In this document: positions 62,401 through 64,000 of the stretch, piece after piece
How positions within the stretch are numbered: the first letter of the stretch is position 1
Layout: each line of letters starts with the position of its first letter
Origin: Paenibacillus oenotherae
Lineage (GTDB): Bacteria; Bacillota; Bacilli; Paenibacillales; Paenibacillaceae
NCBI RefSeq assembly: GCF_019443105.1
Contig: NZ_JAHZIJ010000013.1
Location: forward strand, 1 to 64,000
DNA: 64,000 nucleotides
Direction: 5' to 3'
Position numbers and translations under genes: made by a program
The notes under the pieces: generated by a model
What the model was told of the DNA's origin: nothing
The model's database searches: none
What the model saw: only the letters and a program-made list of their open reading frames with translations

Positions 62401-64000
62401 CGCCGAGCCCTGTGACGCCTCTCCCGATACCGCCTGCGAAGCCTCTTGCGACGCCCCGCTCGCGACATCCGTCGCCTCGCGCGCCGTCACGCGCTCCGCC
62501 GCAGCCAGCCAGCTCCGCTGCGCACAGATGACGCGCAGACCGCTGCCTTCGGCCATATACCGCAGCCGATCCTCCGGGAACTCCGGCGGCAGCGGCACAT
62601 ACGCCCCGCCTGCCTTGATGATCGCCAGCATCCCGATCATCATCTCTGCTGACCGCTGCGCCATCAGACCCACCGGCTCGCCGCGCTTCACACCACGCCC
62701 GCGCAGATGACCCGCGAGACGGTCTGAACGCTCATCGAGCTCACGATACGTCAGCTCCTCCGACTCGTACACCAGCGCCGTGCGCTCCGGCGTACGCTTT
62801 GCTTGCTGCCGGAACATCTCATGCAGCGTCAGCTCGCGCGGGAACGCCGCTTCCGTTGCGTTAAACTGCTCCACAACCTGCTGCTTCTCTCCGGCCGTCA
62901 TCAGCTCGATGGCGCCAAGCGGCGTATCCGGCGACAGCGCGACAGCTTCCGCCAAGCTGCACAAGTGGCGCGACATCCGCTCCACCATATCCTGACTGAG
63001 CAGCTCCTCATTGTACTCCAGCATGCAGGTCAGACCCCCGGACGGCTCCGGATATACATCCAGCTTCAAGTCCAGCTTTGCTGTTCCGGTCGCAACCGTA
63101 TGCTGCCGGAACCTGCAGCCGTCCGCTTCGAAGCCGACATTGGCCGCCTCGGCCTGGTTATGGAGGACAAGCATCGTATCAAAGAGCGGATTGCGCGAAC
63201 GATCCGGCTTGCCGCCTGACAGCTCGATTAATTTCTCATAAGGAATGTCAATATGATCAAAAGCGTCGAGCACCGTATCCCGGGTCTGGCTCCATACCTC
63301 GCGGAACGTCCGCTCCCCATCCCCATGAATGCGAATCGGCACATAGTTATTGAACATCCCGACCATGCCTGCCGTATCAGGATGTGTTCTACCTGCAAGC
63401 AGCATGCCGACCGACATTGCGGATTGCGAGCTGTAACGATACAGAAGCGTGGAGAAAAGCGTGAGCAGCAGCGAAGACAGCGTTGCCTTCTCCTGCTGAA
63501 CCATTCTCTGGAGCGGCTCAACGATTGCCGCAGGCAGCTCCACTGTCACGGTTCCCCCGCGATAGCTCCGACGATCCGGCCGAGCCGCAAGTCCGGGCCA
63601 ATTCAATGCCTCCATTGGCTCTGACAGCTTGCTCCGCCAATATTTCTCGCTGGCCTCCGAATGACCGGAGCCTGTCCGCTCCTGCTCCCATACCGCAAAG
63701 TCCTTGTACTGGTGCTGGAGAGGAAGGAGAGCCTCGCCCTTCAGCAGCTGTGCAAACTCCTGCATCAGCACATTCATTCCGATGCCATCAGAGGCGATAT
63801 GATGCACATTAAGAAGCAGAAGATGCTGACCTTCTCTGTCCGTGTACAGCGTACTTCTCATCATCGGAGCCTTGCCAAGATCGTAAGGAGCGAGCAATGC
63901 TGCTAATCCCTCGGTCCCTGCCAGTTCCTCAAGCTTCTTCCCAGAAATATCGAGGTCGCCCGGCGACCGATGCACCTCCGCCATATCCAGCACAACCGAG
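59488..64000 (-). CDS. nonribosomal peptide synthetase, C-terminal part: C-A(Ser)-T-C (partial)
   Basis: The gene enters from beyond the right edge; the last 1503 residues are visible. From the first in-window Met (63993): condensation domain remainder (1-370, active HHIASDG at 64-70); adenylation (about 385-930, YTSGSTGRPKG, YGPTE, YRTGD); carrier (about 945-1015, GGHS, Ser979). A second condensation domain (about 1030-1440) has RHESLRTSF and HHLVSDG. A tail of about 60 residues ends in an acidic LDLFEADFDF. The adenylation specificity residues read D-V-W-H-F-S-L-V-D-K, the EntF serine code, so serine is predicted. There is no thioesterase or further A domain before the stop. An Ala/Ser/Gln-rich insertion lies at about 503-540. 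Confidence 0.95.
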   Translation of the reverse strand, partial: SVVLDMAEVHRSPGDLDISGKKLEELAGTEGLAALLAPYDLGKAPMMRSTLYTDREGQHLLLLNVHHIASDGIGMNVLMQEFAQLLKGEALLPLQHQYKDFAVWEQERTGSGHSEASEKYWRSKLSEPMEALNWPGLAARPDRRSYRGGTVTVELPAAIVEPLQRMVQQEKATLSSLLLTLFSTLLYRYSSQSAMSVGMLLAGRTHPDTAGMVGMFNNYVPIRIHGDGERTFREVWSQTRDTVLDAFDHIDIPYEKLIELSGGKPDRSRNPLFDTMLVLHNQAEAANVGFEADGCRFRQHTVATGTAKLDLKLDVYPEPSGGLTCMLEYNEELLSQDMVERMSRHLCSLAEAVALSPDTPLGAIELMTAGEKQQVVEQFNATEAAFPRELTLHEMFRQQAKRTPERTALVYESEELTYRELDERSDRLAGHLRGRGVKRGEPVGLMAQRSAEMMIGMLAIIKAGGAYVPLPPEFPEDRLRYMAEGSGLRVICAQRSWLAAAERVTAREATDVASGASQEASQAVSGEASQGSAAAAADTGAMPAVTLIDLDDAAWREGAVEPLAPVGAPDDLAYILYTSGSTGRPKGVMIRHESVINRIHWMQKAYPLGEGDVILQKTPYSFDVSVWELFWWMMAGASVAFLAPGAEKDPAQLMEAIQRRKVTTMHFVPSMLAAFLETVQGEPAEVLAEKLASLRQVFASGEALHTVHVERFYELTRSCGLGETRLINLYGPTEATVDVSVYECVPDSGLGFVPIGRPIDNTALYIISSSGLAQPIGVPGELCIAGVQLAAGYANRPDLTAEKFVANPFVPGTVMYRTGDLARWMENGEIQYLGRIDDQVKVRGYRIELGEIERTLLAYEPVSEAVVTVREDGAGDKQLCGYVVADRACTSGELRRHCAELLPDYMIPAAFVQVEIMPLTASGKADRRALPAPDTVSMDTGTAYEAPATETEEKLAALWQELLGRETIGVNDNFFELGGHSLKAAALTARIEQTFSVRLALRELFIHPTIRELAVMIENGSMGTLTLSSIPKVEKKLYYPVSSAQNQMLIHGQFNPGSLSYNMPTVLKLTGTIDSDRLGQALEGLIQRHESLRTSFRQVQGQMVQLVQEQVESPLKLSNKDAFYSAENGNLEEAVQQWLKPFDTSSAPLFRAELVRLEDDVHLLLFDIHHLVSDGVSGGILIRDLIALYSGSGLPPVSAQLKDYTEWLKRSDSGIDMEKHRAFWSGQFSGGVPEVNLPTDEPRSVLTNPLHKDAGARIRVTIDAEQTAALNELAGRSGSTLFMVLFAGYQAMLGRWSGLEDVVTGVPVANRSHPDLTHTTGLLLNTLALRSRPVRKLPFQQWLAEVKEQVLSSFEHPWLQVEELVDLLDEEGMIRWDATRHPLFNTMFVLQNMDVSPTQTGDLQWLPIELASTAAKLDLVVQAEEKNGAIDLMFEYRSSLFRQATITEMANGYISLLAAAAAEPEATLEQLTGSLRQAAETEPVPAAPRGNRKLDLFEADFDF

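Overview
The window looks like chromosomal DNA from a spore-forming, Paenibacillus-like member of the Firmicutes. The evidence is gene order and protein style, since no database search was possible. Three blocks match gene orders known from Bacillus subtilis: rrn-ygxA-ygzB-perR at the left end, sigY-yxlCDEFG near 14-17.5 kb, and ydcC-alr-ndoAI-ndoA near 29.6-33 kb. Several secreted proteins carry copper-amine-oxidase-like stalk domains. There is also an S-layer-homology protein, a CotF-like spore protein and a large NRPS, a mix typical of Paenibacillaceae. Most genes lie on the minus strand.

Layout, left to right. 0-14.3 kb: the 5' end of a 16S rRNA with two promoters, then ygxA, ygzB, a spore-type GH18 hydrolase, perR, a DUF4097-like membrane protein, an MgtC-like protein, the gatCAB amidotransferase operon, two secreted repeat proteins and one small unknown gene. 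14.4-17.6 kb: a sigY operon (ECF sigma factor, small membrane regulators, ABC transporter) preceded by a match to the SigY promoter consensus. 17.7-25.5 kb: a tightly coupled Tad-like secretion/pilus operon (CpaB/RcpC, TadZ, TadA, TadB, TadC). It also holds two paralogous 49-residue membrane peptides, two TadE/G-like proteins and an M24 peptidase. 25.5-29.6 kb: an ABC permease plus TetR operon with a three-unit operator, and a DHA2 MFS exporter with its own palindrome. 29.6-39.3 kb: the EndoA toxin-antitoxin pair, alanine racemase, a YdcC-like lipoprotein, another DHA2 exporter, a sarcosine/N-methyltryptophan oxidase-type flavoenzyme, a secreted serine protease, a collagen-like protein and an ABM monooxygenase.

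39.4-48.1 kb is a single gene for a 2914-residue surface protein: signal peptide, DOMON/CBM9-like domain, 24 FnIII-like repeats, a unique domain and three SLH motifs. The repeats come in 276-bp and 294-bp periods, with a three-unit higher-order duplication. 48.3-58.2 kb holds a 34-codon ORF between terminators, a MarR-regulated MFS exporter, methionine aminopeptidase, a zinc-finger protein, a CotF-like coat protein, CtaM, a lipoprotein, an Lrp regulator, a Gfo/Idh oxidoreductase, a small secreted protein and a His-rich CobW/COG0523 GTPase. 59.5-64 kb is the 3' part of an NRPS gene (C-A-T-C). Its adenylation code reads as serine, and the protein ends, unusually, in a condensation domain.

Scattered through the window is a family of about 0.5-kb noncoding elements with MITE-like ends. 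There are three recognisable copies, one of them inverted and truncated against the marR promoter, plus one decayed relative. The observations most worth follow-up are the Tad-like operon with its twin peptides and an apparent ATC start for tadC, the element family, the repeat architecture of the giant surface protein, and the NRPS terminus.
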